Of a stretch of DNA of 64,000 nucleotides, positions 19,964-30,445 are shown piece by piece. The notes below the pieces were generated by a model. That model was not told where the DNA came from. It did no database searches and was given only the letters and a program-made list of their open reading frames with translations. The stretch is from Cerrena zonata. Its lineage: Eukaryota > Basidiomycota > Agaricomycetes > Polyporales > Cerrenaceae. The DNA lies in contig JASBNA010000056.1 in the NCBI GenBank assembly GCA_038087015.1, positions 1-64,000 of the forward strand, given 5' to 3'. How positions within the stretch are numbered: position 1 is the stretch's first letter; every line of letters starts with the position of its first letter. The position numbers and the translations under genes were made by a program.

Positions 19964-21166
19964 ATCCTTTAATTTTTCATTTGTGTATTAAATTTTATTA
20001 AAGGATTCATCAAGAAGTATATAAGTATGTGACTTAGGTAGTAATAATGTGTTTTTGGTTTCCTAATTTTTTTTGCAACTAAATTCTCTGCAGGTAAGTT
20101 CCTCTCGTCTCCAAAATATTCACCAATTAGATTAGAATTTTTGGGGGGTATCTTTCTTTCATTGAAAAACCTCAAGCCTTAGCCGGAGCTATAAATAAAA
20201 TTCACGAGATTGGCTCTGATTTTTGGGGTAATGAAGAGGAGAAACGGTTCAATATCATATAATTAAAAAGAAATTGAGATTGAATTGCATGGCTTAGGGT
20301 TGTCTTCCGAATTAAGAATTTAATCACAGAACGTAACTGCTTGCTTGAAATTCTTCTATAATTGAGCGATGAAACCGACAATTATAACATCATGCTATAA
20401 GTTGAATATTTAATCTTTAAAGTTCTTGGTCTTATGACTATGAAAGGTGATATAAGCTAACATAAGAAGCTGTTTAACTCTTGAAACATCTTTTCCTTTG
20501 ACAAAAATTTATCCATGGTTTCTCCTTTTTATGAAGAATTAATAATGTAGGTTAACCATATGCGCATCATGATTTATCGTAATGTTGAGTAGCCAGGCAT
20601 TCCTCATAGATGAGTATGACGTTTTAAATAATGGCTCATTGACTCTTCCCAACAACTTAATTAGGTCGTCGGAACAATAATGTGACTAAAAAAAGACTTG
20701 ACACGGAACGTCTAGGTCATAATACAGTTTTTCCTATTCAATTGTAACTATCTCTATCAAGACAAGTTATTTTATGCAATTGCATAAAAGGCTTTTTGTT
20801 TCTTGGTATTCAAACTCAAATAATGAAAAAGCTGCAATTTTTTCCGGGAAAATTCAATCAGTTTCTGAAGAGTATTATTAAGCTTCGAATCGAGTCGGAA
20901 CTATTCAAAGACTAACCATGACCAAATTTCTTTTCACCAAATGCATTAATGGGGAAAAGCAAAAGCTGATAGGGTTAAATAGTGGAGTGGTCTGACAATG
21001 ACCGTAGCCTGACCAACAATACCATTGGCATCAATATTGCCTCTTAACAATCTTTGTGATCCTAACCTCTTTGCAATTAAAGTATCAACAAATAGTAGCC
21101 CCGGTCTCACTACGAGCTCCCCCAAAGTGGAGAGACCAATGTTGTAATAGGTTTTAGCGCAAAGTT

Positions 21167-21172
21167 CCCCGG
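21167..21172 (-). promoter_or_regulatory. Candidate Mig1-type repressor site (CCCCGG followed by AT-rich DNA)
   Basis: CCCCGG followed by ATTAAATTTT fits the Mig1 pattern SYGGGG with an adjacent AT tract, read on the minus strand. It is 216 bp upstream of a gene type classically repressed by glucose. A second CCCCGG, without the AT tract, lies about 70 bp further up. The motif is short, so this is weak evidence. Confidence 0.3.
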
Positions 21173-21317
21173 ATTAAATTTTCTCCAGTTAACAAACGGT
21201 GCATTGAACTTTTCCGGGTGTAAATATTAATCCTAAGAATTTGAAGCTATTGAACCGAGCCAGCGTCTTTGCTTAGTTCCCCATGGGCTTGGTCCTTCGT
21301 TGGGTTAGGTTATAGAA

Positions 21318-21325
21318 TATATAAA
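21318..21325 (+). promoter_or_regulatory. TATA box of the invertase gene
   Basis: TATATAAA lies 62 bp upstream of the ATG, at a typical yeast core-promoter distance. Confidence 0.6.
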
Positions 21326-21387
21326 TTAACAAAGATTTCGAGTATGTAAAATTAAAGATCTAAAAAATCATTAAAAAATACGTCACA

Positions 21388-22908
21388 ATGAGATTTTCGG
21401 TGCTTCTAATTTCGATTTTTTGTGCAGCATTAGCTTTTGCTGCTGAACGTCCATTAATTCATTTCACTCCAGAGAAAGGTTGGATGAATGATCCAAATGG
21501 ATTGTTTTATGATAGGAAAGATGATATATGGCATTTGTATTTCCAGTATAATCCTAATCAACCTTATTGGAATCAGCCATTATACTGGGGACATGCAATA
21601 TCTAAAGATTTAACTACTTGGACTCATGAAAAATTAGCAATTGGTCCTGAACATGCTGATGAAGGTATTTTCTCGGGGAGTATTGTTGTAGACCATAATA
21701 ATACTACTGGCTTTTTCAATGAATCTATTAATCCAGATCAAAGAGTGGTTGCAATTTATACTAATAATGCAGACATACAAACTCAAGATCTTGCGTATTC
21801 TCTTGATGGTGGTTATACTTTTACCAAATATTCTGGCAATCCGGTACTTAACGTAAATTCAACCCAGTTTAGAGACCCAAAAGTCATGTGGCATCAACAG
21901 TCTAATCAATGGATTATGACTGTTGTTCAAGCTCAACAATACCAAATTCAAATATATGGCTCTACTGATTTAAAACATTGGAATCTCCATTCCAACTTCA
22001 GTGCTGGTTTTACAGGATTTCAATATGAATGTCCAGGCTTAATTGAAATTCCAATCGTTGGCACAAATGAAACAAAATGGGTTATGTTCCTTGCTATTAA
22101 TCCTGGGTCTCCTTTAGGTGGTTCATCTGATCAGTATTTTATCGGTGACTTTGATGGTTTCCAGTTTAAGCCAATGGACTCATACACTAGGTTGGTTGAT
22201 CTTGGTAAAGATTTTTATGCTTTGCAAACTTTTAGTGATGTTGAAAAAAACGATGGAGTTCTTGCTATTGCTTGGGCTTCTAATTGGCAGTATGCAAATG
22301 ATGTACCGACAACAGGTTGGAGAAGCTCAACATCATTAGTTCGTAATTTAACTCTAGCCTATGTTTCTACTAATCCTGAAAAAAAACTATTAAGCTTAGT
22401 ACAAACCCCCGTTTTCGAGTCTGATGTATCAAGGAGTATAGAGAAAAGTAACATTACGTTACAGAAGAATGATTCAATTGATTTCAATGCAGACTCAGGT
22501 GTATTTGAATTTGAGTTAAATTTCAAAGTTCTTAAGAAACTCACTTATCCAGAAGTGCCTAATTTAGATTTGTATATCAGCACTAAAGATGGTGCTGAAT
22601 CTATTCGTTTTGGTTTTAATCCAGTCATTCAAGCTTTTTATCTTGACAGAACCACAGATGCTTTTAAGAACCCCTTCTATACTGGTCAAATAAGTGCCAA
22701 TGTTGAACCCTACTTAGATAATGAATATAAGGTTCACGGTGTTGTTGATAGAAATATTATTGAATTGTTTTTCAATGATGGGGCTGTTACCATGACCAAT
22801 ACTTTCTTCTTGAGTGAAGAAGCTAATCCTTGTACGATGAATCTAACATCAAATATGAATAATGAATTTCATATAAAAAGTGTTTCGTTTAAAGAGTTAT
22901 CCGTTTAA
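21388..22908 (+). CDS. SUC2: Secreted beta-fructofuranosidase (invertase), GH32
   Basis: Hydrolyses sucrose and related beta-fructosides outside the cell. The 506-residue product has a signal peptide (residues 1-19, cleavage near AFA|AE), then the five-bladed propeller. The sucrose box WMNDPNG is at 32-38 with nucleophile Asp35, the transition-state stabiliser motif FRDP at 161-164, and the acid/base Glu214 in ECPG. The C-terminal beta-sandwich follows, with FxNDGAVTMTNTF-type sequence. Length is near that of yeast invertases (about 530). Many NxS/T sites suggest heavy N-glycosylation. A subtelomeric location is typical of yeast SUC genes. An inulinase-type specificity cannot be excluded from sequence alone. 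Confidence 0.93.
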   Translation: MRFSVLLISIFCAALAFAAERPLIHFTPEKGWMNDPNGLFYDRKDDIWHLYFQYNPNQPYWNQPLYWGHAISKDLTTWTHEKLAIGPEHADEGIFSGSIVVDHNNTTGFFNESINPDQRVVAIYTNNADIQTQDLAYSLDGGYTFTKYSGNPVLNVNSTQFRDPKVMWHQQSNQWIMTVVQAQQYQIQIYGSTDLKHWNLHSNFSAGFTGFQYECPGLIEIPIVGTNETKWVMFLAINPGSPLGGSSDQYFIGDFDGFQFKPMDSYTRLVDLGKDFYALQTFSDVEKNDGVLAIAWASNWQYANDVPTTGWRSSTSLVRNLTLAYVSTNPEKKLLSLVQTPVFESDVSRSIEKSNITLQKNDSIDFNADSGVFEFELNFKVLKKLTYPEVPNLDLYISTKDGAESIRFGFNPVIQAFYLDRTTDAFKNPFYTGQISANVEPYLDNEYKVHGVVDRNIIELFFNDGAVTMTNTFFLSEEANPCTMNLTSNMNNEFHIKSVSFKELSV

Positions 22909-23218
22909 TTAATTTACATAGTTTACTTGTATATTATTAGTAACATGAATCTTCGACATGCACATGCCTTTTAATTGTTTTTCATCCCCGTAGCAAATGA
23001 TAAGTGGCTGCAAACTTATCTTTCGAACAAATTATATTGCTCCGCAGCTCCGACTTACAAATCCTGTATAATTAAGTATTCTTATCAAGATAAGAAGATC
23101 GGATAGGGACGGGAATCCAAGGCAATAGATCAATGACCATCAGAAACAACACTATAAATACCCTTTGTGATATCTCTTTTTCCATAAAATTGTATTCGAT
23201 ATTAACACTATAATTAAT
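22909..23218. other. Intergenic: invertase 3' end and metallothionein promoter
   Basis: Contains the metallothionein promoter with TATAAATA at 23153-23160. A GCAGCTCCGAC stretch near 23047 contains GCTGC on the opposite strand, loosely like the GCTG core bound by copper-sensing Ace1/Cup2 factors. No other feature is evident. Confidence 0.35.
23153..23160 (+). promoter_or_regulatory. TATA box of the metallothionein gene
   Basis: TATAAATA 59 bp upstream of the start codon of the 39-residue Cys-rich ORF. It supports real expression of that short gene. Confidence 0.55.
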
Positions 23219-23338
23219 ATGGCCGCTTATACTAAATCTTTCGAATTAAACGCAAACTGTGACAACTGCTCCAAGGACAACAAATGCTGTTCAGACTCTG
23301 GCTGTTCAGACACTTGTGCTTGTTCATGCTGTGCTTGA
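23219..23338 (+). CDS. Copper-type metallothionein, 39 aa
   Basis: A 39-codon ORF with nine Cys (23 percent). After an acidic/neutral N terminus (MAAYTKSFEL) come CDNC, KCC, GC, TC, AC and SCC clusters with Asp/Ser/Lys spacers and no aromatic residue among the Cys, the usual composition of fungal copper metallothioneins such as Cup1 or Crd2. It probably binds Cu(I) in the cytosol to buffer and detoxify copper. A TATA box lies 59 bp upstream. The gene lies between invertase and the divergent flavoenzyme. Confidence 0.8.
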   Translation: MAAYTKSFELNANCDNCSKDNKCCSDSGCSDTCACSCCA

Positions 23339-23451
23339 GGTCTTTGCTTACTCTTAATTTTTCCAATCTTATCGAGATTATACTTATATAGCTTAGTAAT
23401 AAATGTGATTATGAGATGTGAAATTGTATATTGTATTAATTATAATCGATA

Positions 23452-24879
23452 CTATTTAGTAAAGTAATTAGGGTCAGCGCCCAAAATATCGTTTTTGGTT
23501 AAATCCAAATTTTCAAAGTCCTTTTTAAATAACTCAGCTTCTTCAGGGAAGTCTTTGGCAGACCTCCACTTGAATCGCTTGGTCAATTCGGTTTCTCTTC
23601 CTTCTAGAATGTCAGCGGTAACTTCACCGATGGTCGGGATGAATTTAAACCCATGACCACTATCACCTGCTACTACTAAAAGATTATTATTACCCGGTAC
23701 ACGGTCAATGATAAAATCCTCATTGATTGATTCCCCATACCAACAAAGTCTTAATTTTTCAAAAGGTAATTTTGCCCCTGCAATATCTGGTAAATAAGTA
23801 CTAATGAAATCAGTTACAGTTTTGAAAGCGTCTTTAGGAACATCCAAAACATTTGAGGATTCAGTAATTGGAACAGAGACTCCATTCACATTATTAATCC
23901 ATCTTGTATGTCTAGCACCGAATTTTAAATAGCCATTATCAGTGATTGGGAAAAAGAAAACACCACCACCTTCGAATCTATGGTCATATTGTTTCCAAGC
24001 AACAACGGGGAAGTTTTCAATGCTATATTTCTTGAGCAAATCTTTTCTTTCAGGGGGGATTTTAATTAGCAAGATATTTCCCGAATCCGCTTGCTGAATG
24101 GGACTTAATTCTGGTACTAAACTTGAAGTCCATGCACCGGCAGCAACAATCACTATATCTGCTTTATGTTCTTCACCATCAGCAGTAACGATACCTTTGA
24201 CATCTTCCCCGTCTTTAATGAATTTTTCAAATTCTCCCTTTTTCCCCAAAATATATTTGACGCCAGCCGTTTTAGCAAGGTGATAAGCAAAGTATGTTGC
24301 TTTAGAAGCATATGCAAATCCAGTAGTGATATCTAAATTCCCAATTATAGGTTTGCCGTTCTCCTTCTTTCCGGCGAGTTTCAAAGCATCAAACTTCTTA
24401 CCAAACCCACTGATTTCAGCCCTGAACTTGTCATGTTCATTATTAATATCGAATTGAGTCCAGCTCAAACCTAATTTTTCAAAATTTTCAAAGTTTTCAA
24501 CTTCTGCTGGCTGTTCTTCCCAAGGAGTAGTATGGTATCTGAGGTATCCAACTTTATTATATAGTTTACCTTTCCCATCTAAACCTTCAGGTAAATCAGA
24601 ATTAGAGTATAGTTCATTCCAATTTTCCCACTCTTTGATTGTCTTTAGAGCAAAACTTCGGTGTAAATCATCATAATGGGTGAATCTCACAATCTTGTTC
24701 AAGTCAGTAGAAGCAGCATCAGCTGAACCATGAACCGAATCGAAGTGATTGACATCGTAAGGCTGTCTGTCAAAAACAGTAATGTTAGTGAACCCTCTTC
24801 TTGCGAGGTGCAAAGCAGTACTGTTACCAAATGCAGCAGCACCTACGATCAAAATTGAAGAGTCTTTATCAATAGACAT
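23452..24879 (-). CDS. FAD-dependent amine oxidase, fructosyl amino acid oxidase/sarcosine oxidase family
   Basis: Likely oxidises a secondary amine (fructosyl amino acid, sarcosine-like or saccharopine-like substrate) to an imine with H2O2 formation. The 475 residues start with a Rossmann beta-alpha-beta segment (ILIVGAAAFGNSTALHLARRG, residues 9-29) and a following acidic residue in VFDRQ. DLNKIVRF is a family-typical block. Near the C terminus, Cys379 in LRLCWYGESINEDFIID aligns with the Cys carrying covalent flavin in monomeric sarcosine oxidases and fructosyl amine oxidases; AGDSGHGFKF follows. The dinucleotide motif reads GAAAFG, with Ala where the second Gly of GxGxxG is expected. No SKL-type peroxisomal signal is present. 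Exact substrate is not predictable. Confidence 0.85.
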   Translation of the reverse strand: MSIDKDSSILIVGAAAFGNSTALHLARRGFTNITVFDRQPYDVNHFDSVHGSADAASTDLNKIVRFTHYDDLHRSFALKTIKEWENWNELYSNSDLPEGLDGKGKLYNKVGYLRYHTTPWEEQPAEVENFENFEKLGLSWTQFDINNEHDKFRAEISGFGKKFDALKLAGKKENGKPIIGNLDITTGFAYASKATYFAYHLAKTAGVKYILGKKGEFEKFIKDGEDVKGIVTADGEEHKADIVIVAAGAWTSSLVPELSPIQQADSGNILLIKIPPERKDLLKKYSIENFPVVAWKQYDHRFEGGGVFFFPITDNGYLKFGARHTRWINNVNGVSVPITESSNVLDVPKDAFKTVTDFISTYLPDIAGAKLPFEKLRLCWYGESINEDFIIDRVPGNNNLLVVAGDSGHGFKFIPTIGEVTADILEGRETELTKRFKWRSAKDFPEEAELFKKDFENLDLTKNDILGADPNYFTK

Positions 24880-25741
24880 TGGATATTTATCCTTACTTGT
24901 TCCCTGATTTAGCTCATAGGTTATGCTATCAGCCTTTTATACCTTTTTGAAAGCGGAATTTTTGTCTTGTGGCTTCGAACGGAAAGGATGCGAAAGACTC
25001 GACCTTCTACCGGGAGTATATTCCGATTAGGTGATAAGTACGTGCTGAAACTCTACTTTACTAGCGGCTTCATCCTTTATTGACTCAAGTGGTTATACCT
25101 TGACCGGTCTGTTGCGCATGGGTGGACTAAACGGAGCCTCGGAATTCAAAGCATGAATACATGGCTTAAATAAACGCAATTTCCCAATTCAAATTCATTG
25201 ACACAGTAATTTGAAGCAGTGAAGCAGTGAAGCCGTAGAGAATCCAGTTATCCAGAAGATTATCTGAAGAAGTGTATTGGATAATTGAATGGAATTGATT
25301 TTTTATAGTGGATCTGTTTCCGGTTTTGTAGAGTATGGAAACAGTTATTTCCCTATTGACGATTTAAAAATGACTATTATAACAGGAGGCCATCGTTTGG
25401 ATCATTTGAAGACCCATGTTAGGTATTTTAACAATCGCATGTAATAAGTTCAAGAAATACGAAATTTTTCAATTTTGTAAGAATTTTCATTATAATTTGC
25501 AATCATTTTAAGAAAATCTGCAAAAAAATGAATAAAATTGCAAAAAATCGACTTTTCAACAACAACCTTGAACAAGTGTACATCTTTTAGTTGAAATATA
25601 CTTTCTTACATTTTTATTTGAATAGTATTTGATAACGTAGTACAGAGACTACCAAAATTTTATTTAAATCGTAGCTAAATAATTTTGAAACCGAAATATG
25701 GGTATAAAAAAAAACGATGAAGAATTAAAAAGTGAAAAATA
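24880..25741. other. Intergenic between FAD oxidase (promoter side) and GH1 gene (3' side)
   Basis: Holds the promoter of the FAD oxidase (CTTTTATACC near 24935 may supply a TATA-like element) and AT-rich sequence. No gene, RNA or repeat is recognised. Confidence 0.4.
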
Positions 25742-27556
25742 CTAACTTCTTTCTTCGTAGTATTGGATAGTATCGAAGAAACTCTTTTTGTAATATCTTT
25801 CTTGGGTTGTTCTATTAACAACTTGCAAACCAAATTGTTGTTCGTAATCACCAAACTCCCAATTGTCTGCGAAAGACCACATAGTGACAATGTCAACTTT
25901 GACTCCATCTTCATGGATAGCTTTCAAGATAGCTTCAAAATAAGAGCGATAGTAAATCGATCTTGCCATATCATATAATTGGTCACCCAATTCTTTCTCG
26001 CGTTCTCTCCATTCAGGGAAACCAATTTCAGTGACTCCAACTGGGGTTTTGAAAGTTTTCCATAAATAATTCAAATTCTCTCTTATTTGATTTGGGGTAA
26101 TATAGACATAAGATTGAGATCTGTATCCAATCTTCCAATTATCTTCTCTTACTTGAGTGACATTTGCACAGAAGGGCCATAATTCATGGTCTGGATCATT
26201 TTGACAAGCTTCAACACCTTCTTTTGGTGCAACAATGGAGCCATATGTATATGGGTCAACCCCAACAAAATCGGAACCACCTTTAACTTCTTTCAATTCA
26301 TCTTCAGTGAAAAGGAAGTTAGAGTAGTTAGCAAAAGTATCTTTCCAAGCTTGTGGGTAATCTTCACCCAAGAATAATGGGTTACCAAAACTTTGAACGT
26401 AGAAAGCATTATAACGATCAGCAGCAGCAACATCTTCAGCATTAGAAGTATTACGAGGCACTCCAAGACTAAAGTTGAATTTTATACCGAATTTACCTTT
26501 ACCTTGGATTTCTTCATGATAAAATTTATGAAGTCTTGCAGTAGATTTCACTACTGTTTTGATACTTGCAGGGTCATTTGAGTATAATAAAGGTTCATTG
26601 AACCCAACCCAAAGGGGAACCCTATCAGCATAATGAGTAAGAATAATTTTCCCGTAATGAACAAAGGCATCTTCGAAAGAAACATTTTTGTAAGAACTAG
26701 AATAACCACCATTTTTGAAAAGTGCAGATTTGGCGGTGAAATTAGTACCTTCAACGAAAGCATAAGGAGAGTCAAAATGGGTTAATGTAGCCATTGGAGT
26801 GATACCGTTTTCCAAACAAGTATTGATCAAATCATCGTAATGATCAAGGGCTTCTTGATTAACTGGAGTACCAGGAAGAGTGAATGGTAAAATACGTGCC
26901 CATGGGATGGAAAAACTATAAGTCTTAACCCCCATTGCGGCCAAACGAACGATATCTTGTTTATATAAGAAATAATTTTCATTAGTGACGTAATCTTTTG
27001 GTCTTGCATCAGGAATCAACTTATCTTGAATAGTAGGTCCTTTACCATAAGTAATTGCACCTTCGATTTGAGCAGCTGAACCAGCAACCCCAAAATGAAG
27101 ATCTTCAGGGAATTTAAGAGAATCATCAAATTTAAAAAGATCAGGTGGAGGTAAAACAAGTGATTCAGTTGGAACTGCAGTAGGTTCGACAGTAGTACTA
27201 TAAAGACCAAAGTAAGTATAGTTTTGAAGACTTGCCAGGGACCAAAGTTGAGAATAAGCATAATCCCCATAAGGATTTTCCGAATCAGTAGCAGTAGCAG
27301 TATCATTAGGGTTATAAGTACCCCAAGTTGTTGAAGATATATCACCAACTAAATGACTAAGCTCGGTATAATGAGGAGCATAGTACGCAGTGGTGTTAGC
27401 CTTTTGATTTGAATTGGCATACGTTGGAGAAGGATTTGGTGCATAGGTGAATGCAGCGTATTCCAAGCTTGAACTATAAGTACTTTCAAAGCTAGCGGAC
27501 TCAATTGGCTGAGAAGCCACGAGCAGACTTGCTAACAATAATAAGAGGAACTTCAT
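25742..27556 (-). CDS. Secreted GH1 family beta-glycosidase
   Basis: A 604-residue extracellular glycoside hydrolase, probably a beta-glucosidase. A signal peptide (about 1-20) precedes a roughly 120-residue Ser/Thr/Tyr-rich, N-glycosylated extension, then the TIM barrel from about residue 140. Motifs: FPEDLHFGVAGSAAQIEGA at the barrel start, FSIPWARILP, and GFNEP with acid/base Glu321. VTEIGF carries nucleophile Glu510; the usual TENG is TEIG here. WSFADNWEFG matches the GH1 C-terminal aglycone loop. The Ile in TEIG is a departure from the common family motif but leaves the catalytic Glu. The N-terminal extension is unusual and may act as a cell-wall or linker region. Confidence 0.88.
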   Translation of the reverse strand: MKFLLLLLASLLVASQPIESASFESTYSSSLEYAAFTYAPNPSPTYANSNQKANTTAYYAPHYTELSHLVGDISSTTWGTYNPNDTATATDSENPYGDYAYSQLWSLASLQNYTYFGLYSTTVEPTAVPTESLVLPPPDLFKFDDSLKFPEDLHFGVAGSAAQIEGAITYGKGPTIQDKLIPDARPKDYVTNENYFLYKQDIVRLAAMGVKTYSFSIPWARILPFTLPGTPVNQEALDHYDDLINTCLENGITPMATLTHFDSPYAFVEGTNFTAKSALFKNGGYSSSYKNVSFEDAFVHYGKIILTHYADRVPLWVGFNEPLLYSNDPASIKTVVKSTARLHKFYHEEIQGKGKFGIKFNFSLGVPRNTSNAEDVAAADRYNAFYVQSFGNPLFLGEDYPQAWKDTFANYSNFLFTEDELKEVKGGSDFVGVDPYTYGSIVAPKEGVEACQNDPDHELWPFCANVTQVREDNWKIGYRSQSYVYITPNQIRENLNYLWKTFKTPVGVTEIGFPEWREREKELGDQLYDMARSIYYRSYFEAILKAIHEDGVKVDIVTMWSFADNWEFGDYEQQFGLQVVNRTTQERYYKKSFFDTIQYYEERS

Positions 27557-28869
27557 TATTGAATAATGGAAAAGCCCAATTACATTCTTGGGAGAAATTT
27601 CCTACTCCTTTTATATACCATCAGTGGTTCGAGATCTTCAAATACAACTATTCCTCCTCGACTCCAAATGCATCTAATTTTGCTCTCGAGATGGAAGCGC
27701 AACCGGCTTTCCAAGTTTGGTCTGCGACAATTACAATTGAGTTCTAAACATAGAATGAAATAGTACAAACAACAATACAGCTCCCCCCCACAATTCATGG
27801 GATGTCTACTAAGATGTCATTCTGGGGTTACATTGGTGTCGGATAGACTAAATAATTGCCGTATTCCATTACGAGATTCTATTAACCGCAACCCAATCAA
27901 GCAACCAAGAGCAAGAACAAAGGCCAATAAACTTAAAGTGCAACAAAAGATTTTGCAAATTGTACGTGCCATACGTAAATGTCTTTTCTTCGGGATATGT
28001 CAACTGGACTAAGTTGGCACATACAAATCACAAAACCCAGTATAATGTTTAATTTGGCCTTTGTTTCACTTGTGGGGTTGAGAGTGGAAATCATGCCATG
28101 GCATATTGAAACGAGCCCCTACTTAGTGTTCGTATTACTCATGCTTGTTCATAGCAGTCATTACAATTAGTAAGTTATGAAGAATGAAAACTAAAAAAAA
28201 AAAAAAAAAAATTTTAAAGTACCCCGGATTATATAAAGTCCGTTAACGTCGAGAAACCTCCAAACCCCTTGGACTAGTCTCTTTACATGAAGGCTCCAAG
28301 AACATCTTTGTGGGGGTTGGGGGTGGGGATCTGGTGTAAGCCTGTTTCTGTTGCAAAGAGTGCTTGGAGAGTAGGTTTTAAGTATCAATTTGATGCCCTT
28401 GGTTGCTGACGATGGACGTAAACGTCTCTACATGAAAAAAATTGTCGGATTAAAAAAAGAGAGATGCCGAACCGTTGAAAGAGTTAAAAAAAAGTACAGG
28501 ACTTTGAACTCAAGTGATGTAAGGCATTTTTGGCTCCCAAAAGGAATAGCTTAATGACTCGGGTAGGTACCTTTTGGGGTATCTTGAGTAAAGCCAAAGA
28601 AAATCACTTAATTTGATGAATAATTAGGTTTCAATGAGCTCAGTTTTTCCGAAAATAAGGTCTTGAAGTTCCGAACTCAGTTTCTACAATAGTATCACGA
28701 TATTTGGCTAGTTGTGCTCTACTTGATACAATGAAACCCCGAGCAAATCTATTGTATGGTTTAATTAAACTTTTATATGGGACAATTCACGAAGGAGGGC
28801 CAGGTCTTTTAAGTTCTTCGGAAGTAGCTCTGCTCTCGAAAACTTTTTACTTTCTAAGTTCTTTTTAAA
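27557..28869. other. Intergenic: GH1 promoter and decayed sequence
   Basis: Contains the GH1 promoter and a 17-nt A-run at about 28193-28210. No intact gene; short ORFs here lack motifs. Confidence 0.4.
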
Positions 28870-30200
28870 AATTTTATCGAATTCTTCTTTAATGTGACTA
28901 TTTGTCCCTTCGGCTTAATAAAGGGGATGGTCTGTCTTGAACCCATACGCATTCCCTCTGAAAGTTTCTCCAGGTACAGCATAATCTTAAAATACCTCTG
29001 TTTTGTAATTCAGGTACTAAAACTAAATCCTCAATACATCCAGGCAGCCAGGCAATATTACTGAATTGAAATTAAAGCCATCTCAATCAAGCTTCTCCAC
29101 TAAATTCCCTAATTCATCGGCTACTTCTTCAACAACCAAGGGTCCATTCGCTAGTTGTTCCGCAATAGAGATTTATTACTTGGCTTATTATTTGCTTACT
29201 CCATTTGTGTTTCTTACATCGTTATCAACTTCCTCATCGGTATCATATTTATTAAATCAAACCCCTTGATTGTCCCAAACTGAACTGATGTCCTATCTGG
29301 CACTTCGTGATCTTTGGATTCTGCTTTAGCTACTGCTTCTTCATGAGTTAACTCTAGCTGAGAAAATAATCTTAAGATTTCTGGGTTCTTCCGAGCTTTT
29401 CTTTTGCAGTAGCTCTGATGTATTTAACTTTATCAACTACTTCATCGGGATCGCCTAAAGTGTAAACGAATCCAGCAAATCCAGCAGCAAATTATTGTCT
29501 TTTTTGGGAGGTTCCAGCTTGTATAAGAAGTGGAACTATTCGTTAGGTTCAGTTATGGCCGGATCTCAAATTATCAATATTTCCCTAACCCTATCTGGAT
29601 CAATGGATATCCCATCTTTTATCATATACCAAAGCATCATCCCTCCAAGATGAAACTAATAGTCCATTGACAACATCGGCATATTCTGTTGCTCTATTAT
29701 ATTTTTTATTGTGGAACGGGAAAGGCTCATCATTCAATAACTGCGGTGCAATACTATCTAAGTAAGAGGTGACTATATTCCAGCCAATTCCACCATGAGT
29801 AAAATGATCTAAAGTAGCTTATCTTCTAGAGAGTAAATACGGATGCTCACTTACTGTACTAAAGGTTATTCCGGAAGATATCTTCTTGGTGTCTCTGGCT
29901 GCTGAAATCACGGCATGACTTGGATTTTTGGTACGTTGATTCAAGTCCTGACAGCAAGCTCATAGCTATGAGGTCTCTTGTAAGTATCAAACAACGTAAG
30001 ATGATCAGCAACGAATAATACATAGATCTTACCCTTGTCTAAAAGCTTAGCACAATTAGTCCAGGTGTCTACCTACTATAATTTCCAGATTCATCCTCTG
30101 GATTCCTCTGGATGTCTCCACTTAGCTCTACCTCCAGTAATGAAGGCAGTTATTGTTGCTCATCACGATGAAATTAAAAGGAAGATATAGTTGTTATTTT
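28870..30200 (-). pseudogene. Decayed NtaA/SnaA/DszA-type FMN-dependent (luciferase-like) monooxygenase
   Basis: Reading the minus strand across frames recovers, in the right order, motifs of this family. They are an N terminus like FNFIVMSNNNCLHYWR (about 30180), VLFVADHLTLFDTYKRP (about 30000), ISSGITFSTVSEHPYLLSRR (about 29850), GGIGWNIVTSYLDS (about 29780), SSWRDDALVYD (about 29650) and PLLIQAGTS (about 29520). DGFNFNSVILPG (about 29070) and GNAYGFKTDHP (about 28930) follow. Many stops and frame changes separate these blocks, so the gene is dead. Family members use FMNH2 from a partner reductase to attack nitrilotriacetate, sulfonate or sulfone-type substrates. It is divergent from the transporter at 30776. 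Confidence 0.82.
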
Positions 30201-30435
30201 ATCTGTGCCCCCTCGAGATTTCACTCAAAATCTAATTATAACTTGAAAGGGATCCGCTTATTGGACATTCATTCAAGCATTTTTACGAATCCAGTGGCCT
30301 ATATTGTATTGCGCAATTTGCAGCCGTGCCTTCTATCTCTTAGTATTTCGATACCATTTACTATTGTATAGAAGAGCCCAACAATACATATGTGAGATGC
30401 TGTTTAGCTTCGTTATTCAAATTCAGTTTAGATTC

Positions 30436-30445
30436 GCCACAGTTT
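30436..30445 (-). promoter_or_regulatory. Perfect Met31/Met32-type sulfur regulatory element
   Basis: The minus strand reads AAACTGTGGC, followed by G, matching the published Met31/Met32 consensus of S. cerevisiae sulfur genes. It lies between the divergent monooxygenase relic and the transporter, about 330 bp from the transporter start. Confidence 0.55.

Larger units (their letters stand above)
19964..21387. other. Long intergenic region upstream of invertase
   Basis: No intact gene. Between about 20060 and 20560, short open stretches in one forward frame (for example FIEKPQALAGAINKIHEIG) interrupted by stops hint at a decayed gene I cannot identify. The final 300 bp form the invertase promoter, with CCCCGG elements near 21098 and at 21167-21172 and a TATA box at 21318. 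Confidence 0.45.

Noticed and set aside
27505..28170. Several 60-80-codon ORFs in the GH1 promoter
   Set aside because: Overlapping in several frames, no motifs, located in a promoter region.
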